From Thermoplasmatota archaeon (GTDB taxonomy: Archaea > Thermoplasmatota > Thermoplasmata > Thermoplasmatales > Thermoplasmataceae): a DNA stretch of 7,474 nt. Under the pieces are notes generated by a model. That model did not search any database. It saw only the letters and a program-made list of their open reading frames with translations, and was not told the DNA's origin. The stretch spans positions 1 through 7,474 of the forward strand of contig JAMCUV010000080.1 in NCBI GenBank assembly GCA_023379345.1. Reading direction: 5' to 3'. Position numbers and translations under genes: made by a program. Below, in pieces: positions 1 through 4,970 of this stretch (positions are counted from its first letter, which is position 1; each line of letters starts with the position of its first letter).

Positions 1-433
1 TGAATTTCCTGAGCTGGTCCCTGAGGTCAATGGCACTTGGCAGGTCGTAGAAGTGGTTTGCGCTTCCCCTGTATCCAGGAATTTCGTCCGGGGCAAACCT
101 GTTACCTGTTGCCACTATGAGTATATCGTAGTCCAGTGTCTTTCCGCCAAGAAGTGTGACCTTCCTGTTCTCAGGATCAATGTGTGTGGCCATGTCCTTT
201 ATATATTCTATGCCAGGGTTGATGACAAATGCCGTTGGCTTGACACTATCCTTGTAATTCTTCAGGTTCAGCGGGATGTGGATCCCATCGGGCTTGAAGT
301 AGTGGAGCGGGGTGTTCCCCACAATGGAGATGGATACCCTTTCACGGTCCGTGAGAAGCCTCAGCTTGTTTGAGATGATGATGCCGGCAGCACCATCACC
401 AAGCACCAGAACGTTCGTCCTGCCATTGCCCAT
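1..433 (-). CDS. FAD-dependent oxidoreductase, sulfide:quinone oxidoreductase-like (partial, N-terminal part)
   Basis: This is the amino end of a pyridine nucleotide-disulfide-type flavoprotein; 144 residues are visible and the rest lies beyond base 1. An ADP-binding Rossmann motif GDGAAG sits at residues 12-17 after a beta strand (NVLVLG), and a second FAD-contact strand DILIVATG lies near residues 103-110. The segment after it (HFYDLPSAIDLRDQL) resembles sulfide:quinone oxidoreductases, which bind FAD at the membrane face and pass electrons from sulfide to quinone. No cysteine is present in the visible part, so the catalytic cysteines, if any, lie outside the window and the SQR assignment cannot be proved; an NDH-2-like or other flavoprotein remains possible. 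It is the last visible gene of the dsrE2-tusA operon, 10 bases after the tusA stop. The start is uncertain: ATG at 433 has GGTGA only 2 bases away, and in-frame GTG codons at 439 and 442 are alternatives. Confidence 0.8.
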   Translation of the reverse strand, partial: MGNGRTNVLVLGDGAAGIIISNKLRLLTDRERVSISIVGNTPLHYFKPDGIHIPLNLKNYKDSVKPTAFVINPGIEYIKDMATHIDPENRKVTLLGGKTLDYDILIVATGNRFAPDEIPGYRGSANHFYDLPSAIDLRDQLRKF

Positions 434-443
434 ATTCACCACG

Positions 444-686
444 TCACTTTACCTTTTTCATCTCGATCTCGTAATATCCGTTCTTGTCGAATACGCCTAT
501 GAGCTGGTTCCCGGATTTGTTGATCCAGGCTGCAGCATCCTTCTTGGTACCACTGTCCGTGGAATATACGGATATTACATCACCGATCTTAGCCTGCTTG
601 TATGCCTTTATCATTTCCATAAGTGGACCGGGGCAGAAACTCCCTCTTGCATCCACAATCTTGTCAGGTTTTATTTCTTCTGCCAT
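444..686 (-). CDS. tusA: TusA-family sulfurtransferase (SirA-like)
   Basis: This is a small TusA-fold sulfur carrier of 80 residues, the usual family length. The signature is the segment DARGSFCPGPLMEM, with the single cysteine (residue 18) in the CPGP motif that carries the persulfide or thiosulfonate in this family. The rest fits the beta-alpha-beta-alpha-beta-beta fold, including the helix after TDSGTKKDAAAWI that matches the D-x-G-xx-D-IxxW-type stretch. It is cytosolic and presumably receives or gives sulfur to the DsrE2-like protein encoded just upstream (15-base gap) and may connect to the flavoprotein encoded 10 bases downstream. Two in-frame ATGs exist, at 692 and 686; the ribosome site GAGGTGA (693-699) touches the first but lies 6 bases from the second, so 686 is preferred. 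The family call is firm; the partner in the cell is inference. Confidence 0.9.
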   Translation of the reverse strand: MAEEIKPDKIVDARGSFCPGPLMEMIKAYKQAKIGDVISVYSTDSGTKKDAAAWINKSGNQLIGVFDKNGYYEIEMKKVK

Positions 687-692
687 ATTCAT

Positions 693-699
693 TCACCTC
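693..699 (-). promoter_or_regulatory. Ribosome binding site of tusA
   Basis: GAGGTGA on the minus strand. It leaves 6 bases before ATG 686 but none before ATG 692, which decides the start in favour of the second ATG. Confidence 0.6.
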
Positions 700-701
700 A
701 T

Positions 702-1115
702 TCAGATAAACAGGGTCATCTTGGAATCCTTTGCCATATCGACGAACTGTGAGACACCTATGACTTCCTCGATCATGGGATCCAGGTCATCTTTTCCGAT
801 TCCCATCAGGTCAGCGAACATTGCGCAGCCGTACACATGGACGTCACCGACCTCCATGGCCTGTTTCAGGGTGTCCTTCCATGACGGGACCTTCTTCTCT
901 TTCATTATGCTGAAAAGCTGTTTCTCCATTCCCTTGCCTTCAACACCAAGTTTCGTGTTCTCGCCGGCATTCTTCCTCATCTCCATGAGCGCCCAGAAAG
1001 TCACAAAAACATTGACCTCCATTTCATTGGCCACGGCTCCGGACACTATTATGGATCCCGCCATCAGTTTGTCCACAGTCCCTGATGCCAGAACTATAGA
1101 TGCCTTGTCAACCAT
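702..1115 (-). CDS. DsrE2-family sulfur carrier protein (DsrE/DsrF/DrsH-like)
   Basis: This 137-residue cytosolic protein matches the DsrE2 (DrsE_2) family of sulfur carriers. It opens with a strand typical of the fold (ASIVLASGTVDKLMAG), followed by a helix-rich middle, and has its only cysteine at residue 97 in VYGCAMFADLMGIGKDDL, which corresponds to the conserved Cys-x-M-x-x-x-x-M-G segment of the family. It ends with the usual hydrophobic strand (SKMTLFI). In archaea and bacteria such proteins are encoded with TusA and move sulfane sulfur between enzymes; here tusA follows 15 bases downstream and an SQR-like flavoprotein after that, so a sulfide or sulfur-oxidation role is likely. The start ATG at 1115 has GGTGA (1120-1124) 4 bases upstream, so translation probably uses a leader. 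It appears to be the first gene of the operon. Confidence 0.88.
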   Translation of the reverse strand: MVDKASIVLASGTVDKLMAGSIIVSGAVANEMEVNVFVTFWALMEMRKNAGENTKLGVEGKGMEKQLFSIMKEKKVPSWKDTLKQAMEVGDVHVYGCAMFADLMGIGKDDLDPMIEEVIGVSQFVDMAKDSKMTLFI

Positions 1116-1119
1116 AGAT

Positions 1120-1124
1120 TCACC
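1120..1124 (-). promoter_or_regulatory. Ribosome binding site of the dsrE2-like gene
   Basis: GGTGA on the minus strand, 4 bases before ATG 1115. It indicates a leadered mRNA, unlike most first genes in this window. Confidence 0.5.
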
Positions 1125-1200
1125 AATTCTATCATCACAGGTCCATACAAAATGACCATGCCTTACACCTTAAGAAGATGCTTTTAATAGCTACATTTTG

Positions 1201-1217
1201 TTTATATAGTATTTAAG
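1201..1217 (-). promoter_or_regulatory. Candidate promoter of the dsrE2-tusA-SQR operon
   Basis: On the minus strand this reads CTTAAATACTATATAAA, with two overlapping TATA-like boxes. Initiation about 25 bases downstream would fall near 1177-1190 and give a leader of roughly 60-75 bases before ATG 1115. A weaker box (TATTAAAAG, 1181-1189) could give a shorter leader. Confidence 0.45.
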
Positions 1218-1265
1218 TAAGTGCGTGAATAGATTATAATGTTATGTATAAGAAATATTGGAGTA

Positions 1266-1754
1266 CTATCTCCTGACTCCGCGGCGCCTTATGATCCTGA
1301 ACAGGTCTGAGAGTGTAAGCACACAGAATATGAGCCCTATGAGGAAACACAGGAAGAAGAAAATCTCGGAATCAAGAAAGAGGAATGAGGAGTTGTCCGG
1401 TATAAGCCCGCCGGCGAAAAATATGATCAGGAGCAGTATCCCGTCCAGTATTGTGAAGACGAAGAGGCTGTTGATCTGGCTGAAGATGGGTTTCTGGAGG
1501 CTGTCTGAGGAGAAGAGGGGGATGATGGTTACGATGAGGGAATACGCTGTGAGCAGCAGTCCTATGAGTGTGCCATAAAGGCTGAGAAGGCTCCCGTTGT
1601 TGAAGAACGTGTTGAATTTCACTGAAAGCGCGGGGTCAGCCAGGAACTTTATGTAATGGTTTTCCAGCAGGAACGTGAGGATGAATGATATGATCACAAG
1701 CGTCTTCACCTTGTAGAGATTCTCAAGATTGTCACGTAACTTTATCTGAGCCAA
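1266..1754 (-). CDS. Hypothetical four-helix membrane protein
   Basis: I do not recognise this 162-residue protein. Four hydrophobic stretches are visible at about residues 17-30, 57-81, 96-118 and 130-147, joined by short loops; the amino end is charged (IKLRDNLENLYKVK) and the carboxyl end is strongly basic (RIIRRRGVRR), which suggests a cytosolic C-terminus. There are no obvious catalytic motifs. The start is TTG at 1754: the reading frame is closed by an in-frame TGA about 48 bases further upstream, holds no ATG between, and the protein has no other methionine. A TATA-like box at 1777-1784 lies about 26 bases before the TTG, which fits a leaderless message and supports this start. The alternative is GTG at codon 16, preceded by an AAG triplet, but this would clip the first helix. 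It lies between the sulfur operon and mocA on the same strand, with no clear functional link. Confidence 0.72.
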   Translation of the reverse strand: MAQIKLRDNLENLYKVKTLVIISFILTFLLENHYIKFLADPALSVKFNTFFNNGSLLSLYGTLIGLLLTAYSLIVTIIPLFSSDSLQKPIFSQINSLFVFTILDGILLLIIFFAGGLIPDNSSFLFLDSEIFFFLCFLIGLIFCVLTLSDLFRIIRRRGVRR

Positions 1755-1776
1755 CTGAACCGTATTGGAACAGTTG

Positions 1777-1784
1777 GATATAAT
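1777..1784 (-). promoter_or_regulatory. TATA box for the membrane-protein gene
   Basis: ATTATATC on the minus strand, centred about 26 bases before the TTG at 1754. The spacing places the transcript start at or next to the start codon (leaderless). Confidence 0.5.
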
Positions 1785-1796
1785 GATATTGAACCC

Positions 1797-1804
1797 TTTA
1801 AATC
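1797..1804 (+). promoter_or_regulatory. TATA-like box facing the possible CBS remnant
   Basis: TTTAAATC, centred about 26 bases before ATG 1826 on the plus strand. It has the same geometry as the leaderless promoters of the real genes here, but it could be chance because the downstream reading frame is broken. The reverse strand of the same A/T-rich stretch also lies upstream of the membrane-protein gene. Confidence 0.3.
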
Positions 1805-1825
1805 AATGAAAAACTGAAAGCATTG

Positions 1826-1935
1826 ATGCAGGTTATGTCGCATCCTGTGAGCACCGTTAAGCGACCATGCGGCATGTGAAGACAGTATTCCTGACCTCCT
1901 CAGGCCATGGCCGGCGATTTATGGAAATAATCTGA
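1826..1935 (+). pseudogene. Possible decayed CBS-domain fragment
   Basis: From ATG 1826 the frame reads MQVMSHPVSTVK and then stops after 17 codons (TGA at 1877). A second frame picks up at about 1861 and reads ATMRHVKTVFLTSSGHGRRF, then MEII, to a TGA at 1933. The first piece looks like the start of a CBS domain (V-M-x-x-P-V-x-T-V), and the second like its later half (M-x-x-x-x-v-x-x-l-x-V-x-d-x-x-G, then a G-I-I-like strand). About a dozen residues that should lie between them are missing, so an internal deletion with a frame change would explain it. The similarity is short and judged by eye; if it is wrong, this stretch is plain intergenic DNA between the membrane-protein gene and mocA. 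Confidence 0.3.
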
Positions 1936-1936
1936 G

Positions 1937-2542
1937 TCAGGTGCGCCTACCCTCCATCCTGAATATTGAATCTGCCCTTTCCAGGTCCTGTGGTGTGTCG
2001 ATATCCATGACCGCTGTGATGGAATTTACAGCATATTCCACCACTTTCCCGGAATGTGAGGCAAGAAGCTTTCTCCCGCCGTCCTCGCCCTTTAGCCCCA
2101 GCAGATCCTTCATCATTGAAGCGGGGAAGATGGCAGGATTTCTCCTTACACCGCAAACTGTGGCAGCCACTATGCTGTCCGGATTGCTCATGAATATTGC
2201 CACCATTTCCCTGTACCTGGCCTGGCCGAAGAATGGCATATCGCCATTCACAAGAAGCAATCCGTCACAGTCCTTTCCTGCATTGTTGACTGCAGCCCTT
2301 ATGGAGGAAGCCATGCCCTCCCGGTAATGTGCATTCCTGACGATCCTTGCTTCGACACTGCAGGCCAGCCTCTCAGCCACAGTTTCAGGGCGCACAACCA
2401 GCATGATCTCTTCCAATCCTGCAGCCACCAGGTCTTCAACGGCATGGCATACAACCTGCCTTCCCCCCATCATGGCTGATATCTTGTCTCCTCCGAACCT
2501 TGTTCCCGTGCCCGATGCCAGCACCGCCGCACATACTTTCAC
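1937..2542 (-). CDS. mocA: MocA-like molybdopterin nucleotidyltransferase
   Basis: This 201-residue protein belongs to the MobA/MocA NTP-transferase family. It has the N-terminal nucleotide-binding loop LASGTGTRFGGDK (residues 8-20), the metal-binding NGDMPF motif (99-104), RRNPAIFP (133-140) followed by GEDGGRKLL (152-160), and DIDTPQDL (180-187), all in the family order and at the usual length. MocA joins CMP from CTP to molybdopterin-bound molybdenum to make the cytosine dinucleotide cofactor used by xanthine dehydrogenase/CO dehydrogenase-type hydroxylases; MobA uses GTP. The divergent xdhC and the downstream hydroxylase operon favour MocA over MobA. The start is GTG at 2542: a TATA-like box lies about 26 bases upstream, which fits a leaderless message, and the first strand (KVCAAVLASG) begins at once. 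The nucleotide preference is inferred from context. Confidence 0.87.
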   Translation of the reverse strand: MKVCAAVLASGTGTRFGGDKISAMMGGRQVVCHAVEDLVAAGLEEIMLVVRPETVAERLACSVEARIVRNAHYREGMASSIRAAVNNAGKDCDGLLLVNGDMPFFGQARYREMVAIFMSNPDSIVAATVCGVRRNPAIFPASMMKDLLGLKGEDGGRKLLASHSGKVVEYAVNSITAVMDIDTPQDLERADSIFRMEGRRT

Positions 2543-2563
2543 GTTACCCTGATGGCACTGTCC

Positions 2564-2572
2564 CTATTTTAG
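2564..2572 (-). promoter_or_regulatory. TATA box of mocA (leaderless)
   Basis: CTAAAATAG on the minus strand, centred about 26 bases before the GTG at 2542. It lies between two copies of GCACTG (2555-2560 and 2572-2577) and inside a TGGCA/TGCCA inverted pair (2553-2557, 2581-2585), which might be a regulator site. Confidence 0.45.
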
Positions 2573-2636
2573 CACTGGGATGCCAGCTTTCCAAGGATTA
2601 TTCACCACGGCACATGAGGGCTGGAATCCGAAAATG

Positions 2637-2643
2637 AAATATC
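2637..2643 (+). promoter_or_regulatory. TATA-like box of xdhC (leaderless)
   Basis: AAATATC, centred 25 bases before ATG 2665. No ribosome site precedes the ATG, so a leaderless message is likely. Together with the mocA box it makes 2543-2664 a divergent promoter region. Confidence 0.45.
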
Positions 2644-2664
2644 TGAAGTGAGCAATAACTGTGC

Positions 2665-3525
2665 ATGGAGACCATAGGATATGCAGAGGAAATGCACAGG
2701 CTCATTTCACAGAACATGACATTTGTCACCGCCACTGTGGTGAAAACTGATGGGTCGTCACTTGCCAAGCCTGGATTCAAGGTCATTGTCCATAATGGTG
2801 ACATAATATACGGGACCCTTGGAGGGGCATGCCCCGATTCCGTGATCCTTGATGCAGCGGAACAGGTTATGTCCACAGGTATCCCCAGGACATTGAGGAT
2901 TCACCTGGAGGAATCCGGGAAAGGGCTGGAGGCCATTGTCTCAAGGAAACTGCCGGATGAGGTCTATGTGGAGACCTTCTGCGGCGGCACAATAGATGTG
3001 TTCCTGGAAGCCTACAGGCCCCGGGACAGGCTCATAATCATTGGGCAGGGAGGAAAGGATGACATAGAGGATTCACTGGCAGGGCTCGGGAAGCTCTGCG
3101 ATTTCCAGGTGACTGTCATCGATCATGCCCCATCCCTTGCAAACCATCCAGACACAATCATCAGCGATCTTGACTACAACCTGCATGACCTGAACATATC
3201 CAGGGGCGATTATGTGGTGATACTGACAAAGGGAGAGAGAGATATCCCAACACTCCAGAGCCTGTCCAGCTCAGGAGCTTCTTACATAGGCCTGATGGCC
3301 AGCAGGAAGAGGGCGAAGCACGACTTTGATGAGCTCAGGAAGGCTGGCATAGATGAGGATTTCCTCGCATCGATTCATACACCCATCGGGCTGGACATAG
3401 GCGCGATTTCACCGCAGGAGATCGCCGTGAGCATAATGGCTGAGATCATCAGGACAAGGCGGAATGGCGCTCCCGTGAAACAAAGTACTGAAAAGATGCC
3501 TGAAAAAAGGGCAAAATCAATATAA
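2665..3525 (+). CDS. xdhC: XdhC/CoxI-family molybdenum cofactor insertion protein
   Basis: This 286-residue protein is a maturation factor of the XdhC/CoxI family. Such proteins bind the finished molybdenum cofactor, protect it while its sulfido ligand is put in, and deliver it to the hydroxylase; they are not enzyme subunits. The N-terminal XdhC domain shows VKTDGSSLAKPGFKVIV (residues 26-42), YGTLGGACPDSVILDAA (49-65) and FCGGTIDVFLEAY (105-117). The C-terminal Rossmann-like domain shows LIIIGQGG (123-130), YIGLMASRKRAKHDF (207-221) and TPIGLDIGAISPQEIAVSI (239-257), all in family order. The usual GGGC of the first domain is GGAC here (cysteine 56 kept), and the glycine loop of the second domain is unusual. 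The last 20 residues are a charged tail. It is divergent from mocA and lies 51 bases before the hydroxylase operon, which has its own promoter. Confidence 0.9.
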   Translation: METIGYAEEMHRLISQNMTFVTATVVKTDGSSLAKPGFKVIVHNGDIIYGTLGGACPDSVILDAAEQVMSTGIPRTLRIHLEESGKGLEAIVSRKLPDEVYVETFCGGTIDVFLEAYRPRDRLIIIGQGGKDDIEDSLAGLGKLCDFQVTVIDHAPSLANHPDTIISDLDYNLHDLNISRGDYVVILTKGERDIPTLQSLSSSGASYIGLMASRKRAKHDFDELRKAGIDEDFLASIHTPIGLDIGAISPQEIAVSIMAEIIRTRRNGAPVKQSTEKMPEKRAKSI

Positions 3526-3547
3526 TCTACCTGACATAAAAACTTCA

Positions 3548-3555
3548 TTTAAATA
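3548..3555 (+). promoter_or_regulatory. TATA box of the hydroxylase operon
   Basis: TTTAAATA, a near-ideal archaeal box, centred about 26 bases before ATG 3577. No ribosome site lies before that ATG, so the operon message is probably leaderless and separate from xdhC. Confidence 0.65.
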
Positions 3556-3576
3556 GTTGAAATCATTATTTGGGCT

Positions 3577-4449
3577 ATGATGCCACCGGCTTTTGAATAT
3601 TATGCCCCGACCGGCGTTGATGAGGTGATAGACCTCCTTGAAAAGTATGGAGACGATGCAAAGATCCTGGCTGGGGGCCAGAGCCTTATTCCCCTGCTCA
3701 AGTCAAGGATAACCGCCATTCCTTACCTTATCAGCCTGTCGGGCATAAAGGACCTTTCCTACATAACGGAAAGCAGCAATGCCACAAGGATTGGAGCAAT
3801 GACAGTTGATTCTGATCTGGAATATTCCGATACAATAAGGAAGAGGTACCCAATTCTCATGGATGCCCTGGGAAAACTGGCAGATCCTCTTGTCCGGAAC
3901 ATGGGAACCGTGGGGGGAAATATCTCCCATGGCGATCCAAGCAACGATCTCCCTGCGGTTATGCTTGCGCTGAAGGCAACATTCGTGGCAAGGGGCAGGG
4001 GAGGGAACAGGAACATAAAGGCAAGGGACTTCTTCCTGGACACCTTCACCACCGCCCTTGAACATGATGAGGTCCTGACTGAGATATCCATTCCAGTATG
4101 GAAGGAACACTCAGGCGGATCTTACGTGAAGTTCGAAAAAGGCACATGGAATTTCTCTGTGGCTGGAAGTGCGGTGCAGCTGAGGCTCGAGAACGGAGCT
4201 GTTGTGGAAGCTGGCATTGCCATCACATCCATGGGGCCCAAGGCCATGTACATTCCGGAAGCTGAGGACTACCTTCTTGGGAAGAAATTCCATAAGTCAG
4301 TCATCAGTGAGGCTGCCGACATTGTTGTTGAGAAATCGCAACCCAGCCCGGATACATATGGATCCGTTGAGTATAAGAAAAACATCCTGAAGCGCATAAC
4401 CATGGAAGCGCTTGAAAATGCATTCAGGAGATCAGGAGGCGTGAAATAA
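3577..4449 (+). CDS. FAD-binding medium subunit of a molybdenum hydroxylase (CoxM/CutB-like)
   Basis: This 290-residue protein is the flavin subunit of a three-subunit xanthine dehydrogenase/CO dehydrogenase-family enzyme; it takes electrons from the iron-sulfur subunit and passes them to an acceptor such as quinone. The two FAD pyrophosphate-binding motifs of the family are present at the expected places: AGGQSLIPLLKSR (residues 32-44) and TVGGNISHGDPSNDLP (111-126). The C-terminal CO-dehydrogenase flavoprotein domain follows, ending near residue 285, and the overall length equals that of CoxM (about 288). It has no signal peptide or membrane segment and is probably attached to the membrane only through its partners, if at all. 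The start is ATG 3577, placed by the TATA box 26 bases upstream; the second codon is also ATG. Its stop overlaps the start of the next gene by one base, so translation is coupled. Confidence 0.92.
   Translation: MMPPAFEYYAPTGVDEVIDLLEKYGDDAKILAGGQSLIPLLKSRITAIPYLISLSGIKDLSYITESSNATRIGAMTVDSDLEYSDTIRKRYPILMDALGKLADPLVRNMGTVGGNISHGDPSNDLPAVMLALKATFVARGRGGNRNIKARDFFLDTFTTALEHDEVLTEISIPVWKEHSGGSYVKFEKGTWNFSVAGSAVQLRLENGAVVEAGIAITSMGPKAMYIPEAEDYLLGKKFHKSVISEAADIVVEKSQPSPDTYGSVEYKKNILKRITMEALENAFRRSGGVK
4434..4439 (+). promoter_or_regulatory. Ribosome binding site of the iron-sulfur subunit gene
   Basis: AGGAGG, 9 bases before ATG 4449, lying inside the end of the flavin-subunit gene. It supports the TAATG overlap start. 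Confidence 0.65.
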
Positions 4450-4970
4450 TGACAGAGAAGGAAGTTTCAATCACAATAAACGGCGAGACAAAGACAGCTG
4501 AAGTTGAACCAAGGATGCTGCTGGTTCATTTCATAAGGGAAATAGCGGGACTCACTGGAACCCATGTGGGATGCGACACCACCAACTGCGGTGCCTGCAC
4601 CGTCATAATGGATGGCAGGGCAGTGAAGTCATGCACCATACTTGCAGTCCAGGCGGACGGAAAGAAGATCACCACCATCGAGGGGCTCTCCAAGACCCCG
4701 GGCAAACTGCATCCTGTCCAGAAGGCCTTTGTGGACAAGCATGGCCTGCAGTGCGGCTACTGCACATCTGGCATGGTGCTGACGTCGTTCTGGCTCCTTA
4801 ACAAAAAGAAGAAAGTTAGTGAAGAAGAGATCAGGGAAGCCATATCAGGAAACCTCTGCCGCTGCACTGGCTATGAGAGCATAGTTGATTCCATAGAAGA
4901 GGCACAGAGAAACCTTGAAAAGGAAGGGGAGTACACAGAGGAGGAGATCCCCGTCAGGAGAGGCAGGTGA
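4449..4970 (+). CDS. [2Fe-2S] small subunit of a molybdenum hydroxylase (CoxS/CutC-like)
   Basis: This 173-residue protein carries the two [2Fe-2S] clusters that move electrons from the molybdenum site to FAD. The N-terminal plant-ferredoxin-like domain holds cysteines 42, 47, 50 and 62 (GCDTTNCGACTV, then SC). The C-terminal four-helix domain holds 102 and 105 (QCGYC) and 137 and 139 (LCRC). All eight ligands and their spacing agree with the CoxS pattern, so both clusters should form. A charged tail after about residue 150 (EEAQRNLEKEGEYTEEE) is slightly longer than in many family members. The start ATG overlaps the flavin-subunit stop by one base with AGGAGG upstream, and the stop TGA overlaps the next start by four bases if GTG 4967 is used: a tightly coupled operon that should give equal subunit amounts. 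Confidence 0.95.
   Translation: MTEKEVSITINGETKTAEVEPRMLLVHFIREIAGLTGTHVGCDTTNCGACTVIMDGRAVKSCTILAVQADGKKITTIEGLSKTPGKLHPVQKAFVDKHGLQCGYCTSGMVLTSFWLLNKKKKVSEEEIREAISGNLCRCTGYESIVDSIEEAQRNLEKEGEYTEEEIPVRRGR
4965..4970 (+). promoter_or_regulatory. Ribosome binding site for the large subunit
   Basis: AGGTGA, 5 bases before ATG 4976. A second site, AGGAG at 4956-4960, would serve GTG 4967; the two starts differ by three residues. Confidence 0.4.

Noticed and set aside
484..1155. Long plus-strand open frame of 223 codons
   Set aside because: It lies opposite tusA and the dsrE2-like gene, both of which have clear family motifs; its translation is low-complexity and lacks any motif.
1861..1915. 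Small palindromes (CATGC-G-GCATG and GGCCATGGCC) as a terminator or attachment site
   Set aside because: The arms are only 5 bases each, no T-run follows, and no mobile-element gene is near.
1941..2327. Plus-strand open frame of 128 codons
   Set aside because: It is the antisense of mocA, whose motifs are clear.
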